Positions 1 through 8,300 are shown, numbered from the stretch's first letter. The stretch is 64,000 nucleotides of DNA from Bacillus sp. NTK074B (GCF_017303375.1 NZ_JAFKOH010000012.1:60561-124560), one strand, 5' to 3'. Made by a program: numbers and translations. Notes: generated by a model from the sequence alone, not told the origin.

Positions 1-741
1 TGGGGAGGTTTCCTGACAGGAATCGGAATCACCTTCTTCCTGCTATTCATCTCGACGTTTCATTGGTACTATTTCGCAGGTGCCGCGGTTTTCTTCGGTG
101 GCTTGTGGATTCGGATCCATAAGATTGAGATCCCCTTTATTCAACCGAGCTTGATTCGGGATAAAGGCTACCGTCAGATTCTCTATATGAGCTTCCTTGG
201 CTTTGTCACCCATTTCGCCATCTTGATCGTCATGCCCCTCATGCTTCAGCATGTATTCGGCAAGAATCCGACGGCTGTCGGATTCATCATCTTCCCTGGT
301 GCGATGCTGTCTGCCGTCGCAGCCATATTTGTAGGAAGACTGATCGACCGATACGGGAATATCAGAGTGTTGTTTCTCGCTCATATTCTTCTTATCGTTT
401 CAACTGTCCTTTTTTATCTCTTATCACCGCACAGTGAATATATGATCATGTTAGCCTATATGTTTACAAGCTTCGGATTTTCCAGTCTTTCTTCAAGCTC
501 GACAAACGAAGTGTCCCGCGTCATGAGCAAGGAATTGACTGCCTCGGGGATTGGGATGAAGCAGCTGATCCACTATGTCGGGAGCGCATCCGGTTCTGTC
601 CTTGGCGGAATCATCGTGGAGATGGGAGGAGCGGATTTCCCGGTGAGCTCATTCCAGAACACTTTCCTGGTTCTGATCGGACTCATGACGGTGTCTCTCT
701 TACTCTTACTTTTATATCGCAGACATGTTCGTCAATCGTAG
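1..741 (+). CDS. MFS drug exporter, DHA2/TetL-like (5' end outside window)
   Basis: The reading frame is open from the first base, so only the last 246 residues are present and the start lies outside the window. About six to seven hydrophobic segments are visible, with short basic loops between them. GRLIDRYGN at about residue 115 is an MFS cytoplasmic-loop motif with a conserved Arg/Asp, and the FIIFPGAM segment resembles the matching region of TetL-type proton-coupled efflux pumps. The likely role is proton-driven export of a drug or other small molecule across the cytoplasmic membrane; the substrate cannot be told. It ends in a Tyr-Arg-Arg-His tail and is followed 10 bases later by a strong terminator. 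Family assignment is by general resemblance. Confidence 0.8.
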   Translation, partial: WGGFLTGIGITFFLLFISTFHWYYFAGAAVFFGGLWIRIHKIEIPFIQPSLIRDKGYRQILYMSFLGFVTHFAILIVMPLMLQHVFGKNPTAVGFIIFPGAMLSAVAAIFVGRLIDRYGNIRVLFLAHILLIVSTVLFYLLSPHSEYMIMLAYMFTSFGFSSLSSSSTNEVSRVMSKELTASGIGMKQLIHYVGSASGSVLGGIIVEMGGADFPVSSFQNTFLVLIGLMTVSLLLLLLYRRHVRQS

Positions 742-750
742 GTTAGGGGT

Positions 751-782
751 CCAGGCAGATTTTTCTGCCTGGATTTTTTTTT
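751..782 (+). terminator. Intrinsic terminator after the MFS gene
   Basis: Arms CCAGGCAGA (751-759) and TCTGCCTGG (764-772) form a 9-bp stem with a four-base loop, followed by a run of T to 782. Confidence 0.9.
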
Positions 783-870
783 GACTTTCACACCAGATCT
801 CCATCTATGTGGATTCCCCTCATGCCATTAAGGGTATAGTAAGAAAAAACAGTAGAACAGGGGAATTCAT

Positions 871-2340
871 TTGAAGACAAAGAAGAAGTGGTATAAGAAG
901 AAAGGCTGGTTGATCGGTGGGGCCATCATTTTAATCCTGACGGCTGTCATGATATACAACCGCATAAAGCCCCTGCCACCAGGGATATCTTATGCCGGCG
1001 ACACCTATACCATACCTGACAAGGACGTAGAATTCTTATACGACCTGACCTATCAGAAGGATGGGAAAGAACAATATGATCAATCGATCTTTGATGAAGT
1101 CTATCAAACCATTGAAGAAGCAGATGACTTCCTTATTTTGGACTTATTCTTAGTAAATGGATATACAAAAGGGGATCGTGATTATCCTAAAATCAGTGAA
1201 ACCTTATCCAGGAAGATTAAAGAACAAATGAAAAAGAAGCCCGATTTGAAAGTGGTGTTTATAAGTGATGTCGTCAATAGGACATACGGTTCGCACGAAG
1301 CGAAGCAAATCGAGCCATTGGAAAAGCTTGGAGCTGAAGTCGTCTTTACCGATTTGAATCGTCTAAGAGATCCAAATCTCTTATATTCCGGCGTATGGAG
1401 AACCGCTTTAGGATGGTTTGGACAGGACGGCTATGGCTGGCTGCCCAACCCGATGGCCCCTTCCGCACCAAAGGTCACGATGAGATCCTATTTAAAACTA
1501 TTAAATGTGAAAGCCAATCATCGAAAAGTCGTCATCACGGAAGACGCAGGGCTCGTCCTGTCGGCCAACCCCCATGATGCGAGCGGATTTCACTCCAATA
1601 TCGCGTTCAAGGTAAAAGGGGCTATCCTCCGCGATATGGTCAAAGCCGAAAAGGCAGTGGCGGCTTTTTCAGGTGGAAATCCTGATGCATTCCCTACTGA
1701 AGAAGAGGTCAATGATTCCATCAAAGACCTTCCGCCAAGTAAATCGTCTGTAAAGGCTCAGCTCCTGACGGAAAGGGAAATACAAAAAGGCGTGGTAAAG
1801 GCTCTAGATGATGCCAAAAAAGGCGACGAAGTCTGGATCGGTATGTTCTACCTCGCCGATCGGGACATTATCGATGCGATAGAAGACGCGGCTGAGCGGA
1901 AAGTAGACATACGATTGGTGTTGGACCCGAATCAAAATGCCTTCGGACAAGAGAAAATCGGACTTCCGAATCTCCCCATTGCCGCCGAGCTTCATAAACT
2001 GGAGAACGAACATATTACCATCCGGTGGTATAACACGAATAAAGAGCAATATCATACGAAATTCATTTATGTAAAAGGGAAAGATCAAAGCACCGTCATC
2101 GGGGGATCTGGTAACTATACGTCCCGGAATATGGATGATTATAATCTTGAGGAAAACCTGAAACTGACGGCCCCTTCAGACAGCGAAACCATGAAGGAAA
2201 TCGACGACTATTTCGACCGGATATGGAATAACAAGAACGGGACATACACCCTTGACTATGAAAAATATCAGGATAAATTGCCGGCTTTTAAATATGCGAT
2301 GTATATCCTGCAGAAAATTTTTCAAGTGACAACATATTAG
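871..2340 (+). CDS. Phospholipase D-family membrane-anchored protein
   Basis: A 489-residue protein beginning at TTG (871) with AGGGGA at 858-863 as ribosome binding site. A lysine-rich N-terminus is followed by one membrane anchor at about residues 13-30, so the catalytic part probably lies outside the cell. Two HKD-type half-sites are visible: HRKVVITEDAG near residue 217 and YHTKFIYVKGKDQS near residue 395, each followed by the usual Gly/Ser/Asn segment (SANPHD; GGSGNYTSRN). These are hallmarks of the PLD superfamily (phospholipases, cardiolipin synthases, transphosphatidylases). The classical trailing Asp of the HKD is less clear in the first copy. It is more likely a lipid hydrolase or transferase than a nuclease, given the anchor. 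It appears monocistronic. Confidence 0.8.
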   Translation: MKTKKKWYKKKGWLIGGAIILILTAVMIYNRIKPLPPGISYAGDTYTIPDKDVEFLYDLTYQKDGKEQYDQSIFDEVYQTIEEADDFLILDLFLVNGYTKGDRDYPKISETLSRKIKEQMKKKPDLKVVFISDVVNRTYGSHEAKQIEPLEKLGAEVVFTDLNRLRDPNLLYSGVWRTALGWFGQDGYGWLPNPMAPSAPKVTMRSYLKLLNVKANHRKVVITEDAGLVLSANPHDASGFHSNIAFKVKGAILRDMVKAEKAVAAFSGGNPDAFPTEEEVNDSIKDLPPSKSSVKAQLLTEREIQKGVVKALDDAKKGDEVWIGMFYLADRDIIDAIEDAAERKVDIRLVLDPNQNAFGQEKIGLPNLPIAAELHKLENEHITIRWYNTNKEQYHTKFIYVKGKDQSTVIGGSGNYTSRNMDDYNLEENLKLTAPSDSETMKEIDDYFDRIWNNKNGTYTLDYEKYQDKLPAFKYAMYILQKIFQVTTY

Positions 2341-2366
2341 GTTTTGACTTTTGAAAAAAGGGGAAA
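2341..2366 (+). promoter_or_regulatory. Sigma-B-type promoter for the GlsB/YmgE-like gene
   Basis: GTTTTG (2341-2346), a 14-base spacer and GGGAAA (2361-2366) match the Bacillus sigma-B consensus (GTTT-N12-15-GGGWAW). The site starts directly after the stop codon of the upstream gene and lies about 45 bases before the next ATG. Confidence 0.65.
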
Positions 2367-2412
2367 TTAACTTATAACATCATAAAAAAACACTAAATGG
2401 AGGTAAGAAAAA

Positions 2413-2670
2413 ATGGGTATCATCTTGTACTTAATTGTTGGTGGAATCATCGGTTGGTTAGCAGGTCTTATATTAGGTAAAAACGTTCCTGGTGGAATCA
2501 TCGGAAACATCATCGCCGGTATCATCGGTGCCTGGATCGGCGGGGAACTTCTTGGAAGCTTCGGTCCGGACCTTGCAGGAATCGCTATCATCCCGGCATT
2601 GATTGGAGCGATCATCTTCGTATTCCTATTAAGCTTACTACTAAGAGGGATGAGAAGAACATCTCATTAA
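2413..2670 (+). CDS. GlsB/YeaQ/YmgE family stress membrane protein
   Basis: An 85-residue, very Gly/Ile-rich protein with three membrane segments (about residues 2-22, 27-48 and 54-78) and little else. The pattern GGIIGWLAGLILG followed by GGIIGNIIAGIIGAWIGG is typical of the transglycosylase-associated (PF04226) family of small stress-induced membrane proteins. The biochemical role of the family is unknown, and the name transglycosylase-associated should not be read as enzyme activity. Ribosome binding site GGAGG (2399-2403), ATG at 2413. A sigma-B-type promoter in front suggests induction by general stress. A strong terminator follows, so it is probably a single-gene transcript. Confidence 0.88.
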   Translation: MGIILYLIVGGIIGWLAGLILGKNVPGGIIGNIIAGIIGAWIGGELLGSFGPDLAGIAIIPALIGAIIFVFLLSLLLRGMRRTSH

Positions 2671-2680
2671 GAATACTAAA

Positions 2681-2705
2681 AACCCCTGGATTCCAGGGGT
2701 TTTTC
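2681..2705 (+). terminator. Intrinsic terminator after the YmgE-like gene
   Basis: CCCCTGGA (2683-2690) pairs with TCCAGGGG (2692-2699), flanked by A- and T-runs. Confidence 0.9.
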
Positions 2706-2724
2706 ATTTTGTTCTAAGATGACA

Positions 2725-2749
2725 TAAAAAAACAGCCAATGCTGGCTGT
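2725..2749 (-). terminator. Intrinsic terminator of the small basic protein gene
   Basis: ACAGCCA (2732-2738) pairs with TGGCTGT (2743-2749). On the minus strand the stem is followed by a run of seven T (2726-2732). It sits five bases after the stop codon of the 34-residue gene. Confidence 0.85.
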
Positions 2750-2753
2750 CCTC

Positions 2754-2858
2754 TTAATACGTCATGGATTTCTTCTGTCTCCTCTTATTCCGATACTTCT
2801 TATAAAACGGGTAAATGATAGGTCCCCATTTGATCAGTCTTCCGATTAATCGTTTCAT
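2754..2858 (-). CDS. Small basic protein, 34 residues, unknown
   Basis: Read from ATG at 2858-2856 to TAA at 2756-2754: MKRLIGRLIKWGPIIYPFYK, then a tail with nine Lys/Arg residues in its last 14 positions. A perfect AGGAGG (minus strand, 2872-2867) stands eight bases before the ATG, and a terminator follows directly, so this is very likely a real gene although it is too short for usual gene callers. It could form one amphipathic or short membrane-associated helix with a highly charged C-terminus. No function is recognised. A perfect palindrome (2875-2890) lies just upstream, at the place expected for an operator or promoter. Confidence 0.7.
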   Translation of the reverse strand: MKRLIGRLIKWGPIIYPFYKKYRNKRRQKKSMTY

Positions 2859-2874
2859 AAAGGTAACCTCCTTT

Positions 2875-2890
2875 GTATAGTAAACTATAC
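2875..2890. promoter_or_regulatory. Perfect palindrome, possible operator
   Basis: GTATAGT-AA-ACTATAC: 7-bp arms with a two-base spacer, between the start of the minus-strand 34-residue gene and the plus-strand glycerate kinase gene. It is of operator size; the regulator is not known. Confidence 0.45.
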
Positions 2891-2983
2891 CCGTACAGGC
2901 AGAAAGAAAACATATGCTAGAATGAAGGCATATCAGGAGATTTGCTTGATGAATAAATAATACATTTCACATAAGGAGCCACT

Positions 2984-4135
2984 ATGAATATTCTGATTGC
3001 CCCCGATTCATATAAAGGAAGTTTAAGTTCACTCGAGGTCGGAGCCATCATGAACAAGGCCTTTCTGGATGAATCCTCAAATTTTCAAACAACTGTCATC
3101 ACCATGGCAGATGGTGGCGAAGGAACGCTTGACACCTTAATTTACGCTACGGGAGGAAAGAAAGTAAAAACGATTGCAACCGGTCCTTTAGGAGAAAAAG
3201 TCCCTACAGAGTACGGTGTGTTAGGGGATCAAAAAACAGCTGTTATTGAAATAGCTTCCATTGCCGGGTTACCAATGGTGCCGATAGAAAGACGGAATCC
3301 CTTCTACACAACGTCGTATGGAATCGGAGAAGTCATCACCAGCGCCATTCATGACGGATTCAGAAACTTCATTATTGCTCTCGGCGGGAGCTCGACAAAT
3401 GATGGGGGATTCGGAATGCTTCAAGCTCTCGGCGTAACCTTCTATAACGAAAAAGGACTCTCTCCTGGGTACTTCGGGAAGGATATGGGGCTTGTTTCCA
3501 ACGTGGACTGGGGTACACTTCATCCCCTTGTAAACGAGTGTACCTTCGACATCGCCTCAGATGTTGAAAATCCTTTATGCGGGGAAACAGGGGCCTCTTC
3601 AGTATTTGGTCCCCAAAAAGGAGCCACCAAGGAACAGGTGAAGGTGCTTGATCACCAGCTATTTCACTTTAGCGAATTGCTTCAAGAGGAAAAAGGAATC
3701 AATTTTCGGGATATACCGGGGGCCGGAGCAGCAGGAGGACTTGGGTTTGCCTTTCTTCATTTGAATGGAACAATCGAATCGGGAGCAAAGCTTGTTGCTG
3801 AGGCTTCCAATCTTCCCTCTGCCATTCGGAAGGCTGATTGGATTCTCACTGGAGAAGGACAGAGCGATGATCAAACATTGTTTGGTAAACTCCCTTCCTA
3901 TGTAGCAGCCATGGCAAATCAGCATCACACTCCCGTATCACTTATCTCAGGGAGCTTGGGAAAAGGATGTGAACAATTATACAAAGATTTCACAAGCTGT
4001 CATTCCATCGCCACCGGACCCATGACTCTCCAAGATAGCCTCAATCGGGTGGAAGAACTTCTTTACCATGAGACAAGAAATCTTGCTCGGATTTTAAAAA
4101 GGACTAGAGGTAAGAACCCTCTGACTGGTAAATAG
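2984..4135 (+). CDS. Glycerate kinase (GlxK/GarK family)
   Basis: A 383-residue protein, the usual length for the glycerate kinase type 1 family. It phosphorylates D-glycerate with ATP in the cytoplasm, feeding glycerate from glyoxylate or sugar-acid breakdown into glycolysis. The N-terminus MNILIAPDSYKGSLSS, ADGGEGTLDTL near residue 43, ALGGSSTNDGGFGM near residue 131, and GAGAAGGLGFAF plus DWILTGEGQSDDQTLFGK in the C-terminal half are family signature segments. RBS AAGGAG stands seven bases before the ATG. No other glycerate pathway gene is next to it; the following gene is a secreted phosphoesterase, 83 bases downstream and with its own ribosome binding site. The C-terminal KRTRGKNPLTGK tail is longer than needed and variable in the family. 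Confidence 0.92.
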   Translation: MNILIAPDSYKGSLSSLEVGAIMNKAFLDESSNFQTTVITMADGGEGTLDTLIYATGGKKVKTIATGPLGEKVPTEYGVLGDQKTAVIEIASIAGLPMVPIERRNPFYTTSYGIGEVITSAIHDGFRNFIIALGGSSTNDGGFGMLQALGVTFYNEKGLSPGYFGKDMGLVSNVDWGTLHPLVNECTFDIASDVENPLCGETGASSVFGPQKGATKEQVKVLDHQLFHFSELLQEEKGINFRDIPGAGAAGGLGFAFLHLNGTIESGAKLVAEASNLPSAIRKADWILTGEGQSDDQTLFGKLPSYVAAMANQHHTPVSLISGSLGKGCEQLYKDFTSCHSIATGPMTLQDSLNRVEELLYHETRNLARILKRTRGKNPLTGK

Positions 4136-4218
4136 TAGCATTAACATCTTGTAATCTATAATCCACATGGCCTTTACATACAGCTGATACTCTTGAGTCA
4201 GAAAAGGAGGCAGGCAAA

Positions 4219-5991
4219 ATGAATTGGCTTAAAAAAGGATTTGTAATGTTGTTGGCATTTTCTCTTCTTCCACTTTCAGCCCAGGCGCTGGACAGCCCTT
4301 TTAGCGCTTCTGGCGATCGGGATGGAGGGATCGGGAACAGTACTCATTACTTAGATGAATTCCCAAATATCTCACTCGATGAAAAGGTTAATCAGATCAT
4401 TTACCCTCTCTTTGCCACACCGGCTATTAAGAAGAAAGGTGAACAACTTACCTTAAAGATTGATACTCAAGGAAAAGAAGCCGGATCTTGGAACGTGAAA
4501 TTAAAGCAAACGAATCACTCTTCCCTGACGAGTGATTACGAATTACCTGTCCAATCTGTTCAGCAGGGACAATCTCATTGGAAAGACAGCTCTTCCATTG
4601 TCGAGGTCACAGTCCTCATTCCTGAAGGGACCCCGCAGAAATTATATGATTTAGAAGTTTCCTATACCGGTAATGGACAAAGGATCACGGATGAACAACC
4701 TCTTTCTGTGAAAGTAGTAGACGAATATAAGAAAGACTTTACTTTCCTACATTTAACGGATACTCACATAGGGTCTCCCCGGAATCTTGGTAGTCCAGAT
4801 GATCCGTCTTCTTTCACCACCGGCCGGGCACGGGAAACCGGAATGTGGAATCCGAACCCTGAGAAAAGATGGTTATATTTGCAGAAAGCCATTAAAGAAG
4901 TCAATTTAAAGAATCCTGATTTTGTGGTCGTGACAGGAGATTTAATGTTCGGTCAACTGAATCCACTCGAATATATTTATGAATACGAAGAAACCTATAA
5001 AATGCTTCAAAAGCTGAACGTACCTGTCTATATCGTCCCTGGCAACCATGATTATTACGCCCAGGATGCAACCCTTACGGATGGAGCAAAGTATTGGGAA
5101 AAATATTTCGGTCCCCAATATTTCTCCTTTGACTACGGTCCATATGCCCATTTCATCGGGTATAACTCATTTGATTGGCACAAGATTGACCGAAGCGGCA
5201 CCGGTACGATTTCCGTTCCGACCTGGGGCGGCCAAATCCGTGAAACACAGCTTAATTGGGTCAAACAAGATTTACAAAAGAATGCTCAAACGGCAAAACC
5301 CGGGCAAATACGAGGTCTCTTCTCCCATCACAATCCTTTATGGCGGGACAGGGAAATCTGGCCACAAGACGATCCTGACGTACAAGAATACTGGAAGGAA
5401 TATGATGAACAACATGATCCACAGCGATTGAGCACATTGATTCTCGGGGAAAAACTCGGGATTAAATATGACCAGCAATGGCACGGGGAGAACGCCCGTG
5501 AACTAATTGATATCATGAAGGCGAATAATGTGACGGTCAGTCTCCACGGACACACTCACATAGATGATGTCACAAAGAAAGATGGCATATTATATGCAAC
5601 CACCACGGCCATTGAGCTATCCGGTAAGCCTTGGGTAGGATTCAGGAACTTTTCTGTTCAAAATGGTCAGATCGCATCCTACAATTACGAAGAACCCGGT
5701 CATTCCATCCCTGTTTATCAAAACGGAGATACGGAAGGTGGCATCATGTCCTTTGACGCTGCGTATCAGACTGAGAACGATGGGAGTGCCGCTTCTCAGC
5801 AGGTAGAGATAATTAATCGTTTAAACAAGCCTTTGGATGTCACGATCCCTTTATATATGAAAGAGGGAGACTATACCGTTTCGAAAGGAAGCATGACACA
5901 AAACTACTCTTCAGATGGCAAGCAATATATAGAAGTACACATCACCATTCCGGCGAACCATACTGAGATCACGAATGTTCAAAAGAAATAA
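4219..5991 (+). CDS. Secreted metallophosphoesterase
   Basis: A 590-residue protein with a clear signal peptide (KK, hydrophobic core, cleavage after AQA at about residue 24). The calcineurin-like phosphoesterase core runs from about residue 175 to 475, with all metal motifs in order: LTDTHIGS (DxH), VTGDLM (GDxx), PGNHDYY (GNHD), SHHNPL and SLHGHTHIDD (GHxH). Residues 40-165 look like a beta-rich domain before the enzyme, and residues 500-590 a second beta-rich C-terminal domain. It probably hydrolyses a phosphomono- or diester outside the cell, perhaps for phosphate scavenging; the substrate is not predictable from sequence. RBS AAAAGGAGG. No lipobox or sortase signal is seen, so it is likely released or loosely wall-bound. 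Confidence 0.88.
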   Translation: MNWLKKGFVMLLAFSLLPLSAQALDSPFSASGDRDGGIGNSTHYLDEFPNISLDEKVNQIIYPLFATPAIKKKGEQLTLKIDTQGKEAGSWNVKLKQTNHSSLTSDYELPVQSVQQGQSHWKDSSSIVEVTVLIPEGTPQKLYDLEVSYTGNGQRITDEQPLSVKVVDEYKKDFTFLHLTDTHIGSPRNLGSPDDPSSFTTGRARETGMWNPNPEKRWLYLQKAIKEVNLKNPDFVVVTGDLMFGQLNPLEYIYEYEETYKMLQKLNVPVYIVPGNHDYYAQDATLTDGAKYWEKYFGPQYFSFDYGPYAHFIGYNSFDWHKIDRSGTGTISVPTWGGQIRETQLNWVKQDLQKNAQTAKPGQIRGLFSHHNPLWRDREIWPQDDPDVQEYWKEYDEQHDPQRLSTLILGEKLGIKYDQQWHGENARELIDIMKANNVTVSLHGHTHIDDVTKKDGILYATTTAIELSGKPWVGFRNFSVQNGQIASYNYEEPGHSIPVYQNGDTEGGIMSFDAAYQTENDGSAASQQVEIINRLNKPLDVTIPLYMKEGDYTVSKGSMTQNYSSDGKQYIEVHITIPANHTEITNVQKK

Positions 5992-6100
5992 GAATGCAAA
6001 GATCCCCTTGTCAATAGAGGTTGTAAAGGGGGATCTTTGAATCAAAAAACTGATTCCTGCCCGGGAAATATTGCTTTTCCGGGTTCTTTTCAACATTTAA

Positions 6101-6133
6101 AAGCGACTGAAAGAATTCAGTCGCTTATTTTTT
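6101..6133. terminator. Bidirectional terminator between phosphoesterase and gas vesicle genes
   Basis: AAGCGACTGAA (6101-6111) pairs with TTCAGTCGCTT (6116-6126), followed by T-rich sequence on the plus strand and by TTTTAAA on the minus strand. Two weaker hairpins precede it: AAAGATCCCC/GGGGATCTTT (5998-6007/6029-6038) and CCCGG/CCGGG (about 6060-6083). Confidence 0.75.
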
Positions 6134-6135
6134 GC

Positions 6136-6537
6136 TTATTTACTACTCTTCGATTCCGCAATCTTTCCCAAGAAGAACCCATCGACCTCGCTTATCTTCC
6201 CACGCCACATGATCTTCCCTTTTGAAGGGGTAGGTTTGCTGTCCCCACAATACACCTTTGCGTTTTTCAAATGAATAAAATGGGCTTCAGCACTTTGGTT
6301 TCCTTCTACAGATTCCCCGGCTTTGGCGAGCTCCTCACTCAGCTTCTGAGCTACATCACTGCCATCCTCAAAGGTTTCACTCAATGAATCGAAGTATTCC
6401 TTTGCGGAGACGAGGGTACCTGTTACGACAGCTCCCTTGACGTTTAAGGTGATGTCTAATGAAAAATCATGCTTGTTTGATGCCTGTACAAAAAATTCTA
6501 AGATGCTATCCTTCCCTGTACCTGATTCTACACTCAT
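6136..6537 (-). CDS. gvpU: Gas vesicle accessory protein GvpU
   Basis: The last gene of the gas vesicle cluster. It encodes 133 residues from ATG at 6537, placed eight bases after AAAGGAG; a GTG six bases upstream is too close to that site. It resembles B. megaterium GvpU over its whole length, including SNKHDFSLDITLNVKGAV, SAKEYFDSLSETFEDGS, HFIHLKNAKVYCGDS and MWRGKISEVDGFFLGKI. In B. megaterium gvpU is a nonessential accessory gene linked to vesicle clustering or fusion behaviour (established for that species as I recall it, not shown here). It is soluble, with no membrane segment, and lies 19 bases after gvpT. A terminator follows directly. Confidence 0.88.
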   Translation of the reverse strand: MSVESGTGKDSILEFFVQASNKHDFSLDITLNVKGAVVTGTLVSAKEYFDSLSETFEDGSDVAQKLSEELAKAGESVEGNQSAEAHFIHLKNAKVYCGDSKPTPSKGKIMWRGKISEVDGFFLGKIAESKSSK

Positions 6538-6556
6538 TTTCACATCTCCTTTATCG

Positions 6557-7381
6557 TTAAGCTACAGTATCATCCTCGGTTGAAAGTGTTGTATCTTCGT
6601 CTTGATCTTCGGCTTTATCATCATCTTTTTTTGCCGATTTTTTACTTTTAGCTGAAGACTTGCGAGTAGAACGCTTCTTTCCCTTTGAACCAGATTTACC
6701 GTTTGATTTCTTCTTGCCTGAAGCTTCTTCCTCGTCTTCGCTATCTTCTTCGTCGTCTGCGTTTTCATCTTCATCAGTATCTTCGTCTTCTTCATCCTCT
6801 TCCTCTTCATCAGATGCTTCTTCCTTAGACTTTTTAGAAGATTTCTTACTTGAAGATGTTTCTTCTTTGTCTTCTTCATCTTCGTCTTCCTCATCATCGC
6901 TTTCATCTTCACGTGCTGCGGCAATTTGATTCATTTTTTCTTCTAATTGCTGCAAGCGGTTCTGAAGCTCTTCATTTTCCTGTTTAAGAGCTTCATAGTC
7001 CTGGTTCGACTCTTCCTCCTGGCTGTTCGTATCTGTTGAATTTACGGCCGTTTCCGAGTCTTCAGAAGCCTCTCCCTCTTTATCACGCTTAAACAGGTTG
7101 GCTGTTGACGATTTCAACGTGACAGCGGCTTTTCTTGATCTTTCTTTTGCCGCTTTCCCGAAGTCCAGGCTTTTGCTCTTGATCTTCTCCTGATCTATAC
7201 GATCCAGAAGTTTCTTTCCATTTTCAGGTGTTGCCAAATATCCTACAGTTGCTCCCAACAGACTTCCAGCTACAGTTCTCTTAATAGGTCCACTTCTTCT
7301 TGTCTTGTTCTCATTCGTTGCATTCTTTTCCTGTCCTTGATTCTCAATTGTTGTGTTTTGCGTATTATTTTTTTCTGCCAT
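6557..7381 (-). CDS. gvpT: Gas vesicle protein GvpT, charged repeat tail
   Basis: A 274-residue protein. The ATG at 7381 follows GGAGG at good spacing; an in-frame TTG at 7396 overlaps that ribosome binding site. Layout: a polar Asn/Thr N-terminus, a short YtxH-like hydrophobic Gly segment (AGSLLGATVGYLATPENGKK, about residues 40-60), a linker, a coiled coil with heptad spacing (ENEELQNRLQQLEEKMNQIA, about 130-155), then some 110 residues of alternating poly-Asp/Glu and Lys/Ser blocks ending SSAKSKKSAKK. This closely matches B. megaterium GvpT. The role is structural or accessory in vesicle formation and is not biochemically defined. Its low-complexity codons create long antisense Ser-rich frames that are not genes. 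Confidence 0.85.
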   Translation of the reverse strand: MAEKNNTQNTTIENQGQEKNATNENKTRRSGPIKRTVAGSLLGATVGYLATPENGKKLLDRIDQEKIKSKSLDFGKAAKERSRKAAVTLKSSTANLFKRDKEGEASEDSETAVNSTDTNSQEEESNQDYEALKQENEELQNRLQQLEEKMNQIAAAREDESDDEEDEDEEDKEETSSSKKSSKKSKEEASDEEEEDEEDEDTDEDENADDEEDSEDEEEASGKKKSNGKSGSKGKKRSTRKSSAKSKKSAKKDDDKAEDQDEDTTLSTEDDTVA

Positions 7382-7396
7382 CGGTAAAACCTCCAA

Positions 7397-7732
7397 TTAG
7401 TTTGTTGTTTCCGCCGAATTAAGACGGTTTGTATCCAGTTTCTTTTCCAGTGATTCCAGTCGTCCCTGTAATTTCTTATTTTCCTCTTCCAGTACCCTCG
7501 TGTTGTTATCTGCGGCTTTGGAACTTAAGTAAGGGTCATTTTCCCACCAGTCCATGCCTATTTCTTTTGCTTTATCTACAGAAGCAACAATTAAGCGGAT
7601 CTTTATCGTAAGCAACTCGACATCGGCGATTCCCACCGTAATATCTCCTGCCACGACAACTCCTTTATCTAAAATCTTTTCTAATACATCCACGATTGTG
7701 TTGGATTGTACCGGATGCTCCATACCCATCAT
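7397..7732 (-). CDS. gvpJ: Gas vesicle minor shell protein GvpJ
   Basis: A 111-residue protein of the GvpA/GvpJ family. Residues 8-70 carry the family fold: NTIVDVLEKILDKGVVVAGD, then IADVELLTIKIRLIVASVDKA, corresponding to the alpha-beta-beta-alpha core of GvpA. The C-terminal 40 residues are a coiled-coil-like extension (EEENKKLQGRLESLEKKLDT) absent from GvpA. GvpJ-type paralogs are minor shell or nucleation components that help start the conical vesicle tip. The RBS GGGAGG precedes the ATG, and the gene ends 15 bases before the chosen gvpT start. Confidence 0.9.
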   Translation of the reverse strand: MMGMEHPVQSNTIVDVLEKILDKGVVVAGDITVGIADVELLTIKIRLIVASVDKAKEIGMDWWENDPYLSSKAADNNTRVLEEENKKLQGRLESLEKKLDTNRLNSAETTN

Positions 7733-7751
7733 GTAACCTCCCTAATCGCCA

Positions 7752-8036
7752 TTACATTAAACTCCCTAAAGGACCAAGATCTATATTCAAGTCTTCTGCA
7801 TCAAGACCAAATACGTCTTTCAACTCTTCCATTTTTTCTTCTAAGTTCATTAGGGCAATGCCCAGATTCTCCACTTGTTCATCCGTTAACGTACCGCCTT
7901 CTACACGCCGCATGGCATGTCTCTCGACGATTTGCCTTAATAGTTCTACAACGGTCAATACAAGCTGCGCCAATCCTTGTTCTGCTTTTTCCGGGTCGAA
8001 ATTAATTCGCCCATTTGTCCCGCTGGCCTGTTGCAT
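7752..8036 (-). CDS. gvpK: Gas vesicle protein GvpK
   Basis: A 94-residue helical protein with the typical GvpK core: INFDPEKAEQGLAQLVLTVV, LLRQIVERHAMRRVEGGTL and LGIALMNLEEKMEELKDVF, and a C-terminal DLGPLGSLM. GvpK is one of the genes conserved in nearly all gas vesicle clusters and is needed for vesicle assembly; its exact mechanism is not settled. Its start lies inside the upstream gvpS gene (35-base overlap in another frame), so the two are probably translationally coupled. GGGAGG lies about eight bases before the ATG. Usual length. Confidence 0.92.
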   Translation of the reverse strand: MQQASGTNGRINFDPEKAEQGLAQLVLTVVELLRQIVERHAMRRVEGGTLTDEQVENLGIALMNLEEKMEELKDVFGLDAEDLNIDLGPLGSLM

Positions 8037-8277
8037 GAATCAATCCCTCCCTTTCTTGATCAAATTGATCGGACGTTATCGTTTTGCGCGTTCCCTGTTT
8101 ATGTTGAACCAATGTTTCCACTGAGGAAATCAGCACTCGCAAATCCAGATACACGAGGTCAACCCCGGCAATGGATATAATCAAATCTCCCTTAATTGCC
8201 ACACCTTTATCGAGAATGACATCTAAAATATCAATTAGGGCTATATCTTTGTTCTCGATCGATTCTCTGACTGTCAT
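8002..8277 (-). CDS. gvpS: Gas vesicle protein GvpS (GvpA-like minor protein)
   Basis: A 91-residue paralog of GvpA, named by position and similarity to B. megaterium GvpS. The core reads DIALIDILDVILDKGVAIKG then IAGVDLVYLDLRVLISSVET, followed by a polar tail. ATG at 8277 is chosen because AAGGA stands nine bases before it; an ATG nine bases further upstream overlaps the ribosome binding site. GvpS belongs with GvpJ/GvpM-type minor shell proteins that seed or shape vesicles. It overlaps gvpK by 35 bases, and gvpL ends 23 bases before its start. Confidence 0.85.
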   Translation of the reverse strand: MTVRESIENKDIALIDILDVILDKGVAIKGDLIISIAGVDLVYLDLRVLISSVETLVQHKQGTRKTITSDQFDQEREGLIHATGQRDKWAN

Positions 8278-8300
8278 ATTTCTCATTCCTTATTTTGTGA

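Noticed and set aside
5998..6038. Terminator directly after the phosphoesterase gene
   Set aside because: The stem is good but there is no T-run on either strand; termination is more likely at 6101-6133.
6562..6924. Lys/Met-rich 120-residue minus-strand frame
   Set aside because: It is another frame of the low-complexity gvpT tail, with no start signals.
6660..6929. Ser-rich 89-residue plus-strand frame
   Set aside because: It is the antisense shadow of the Asp/Glu-Lys codons of gvpT; no ribosome binding site.
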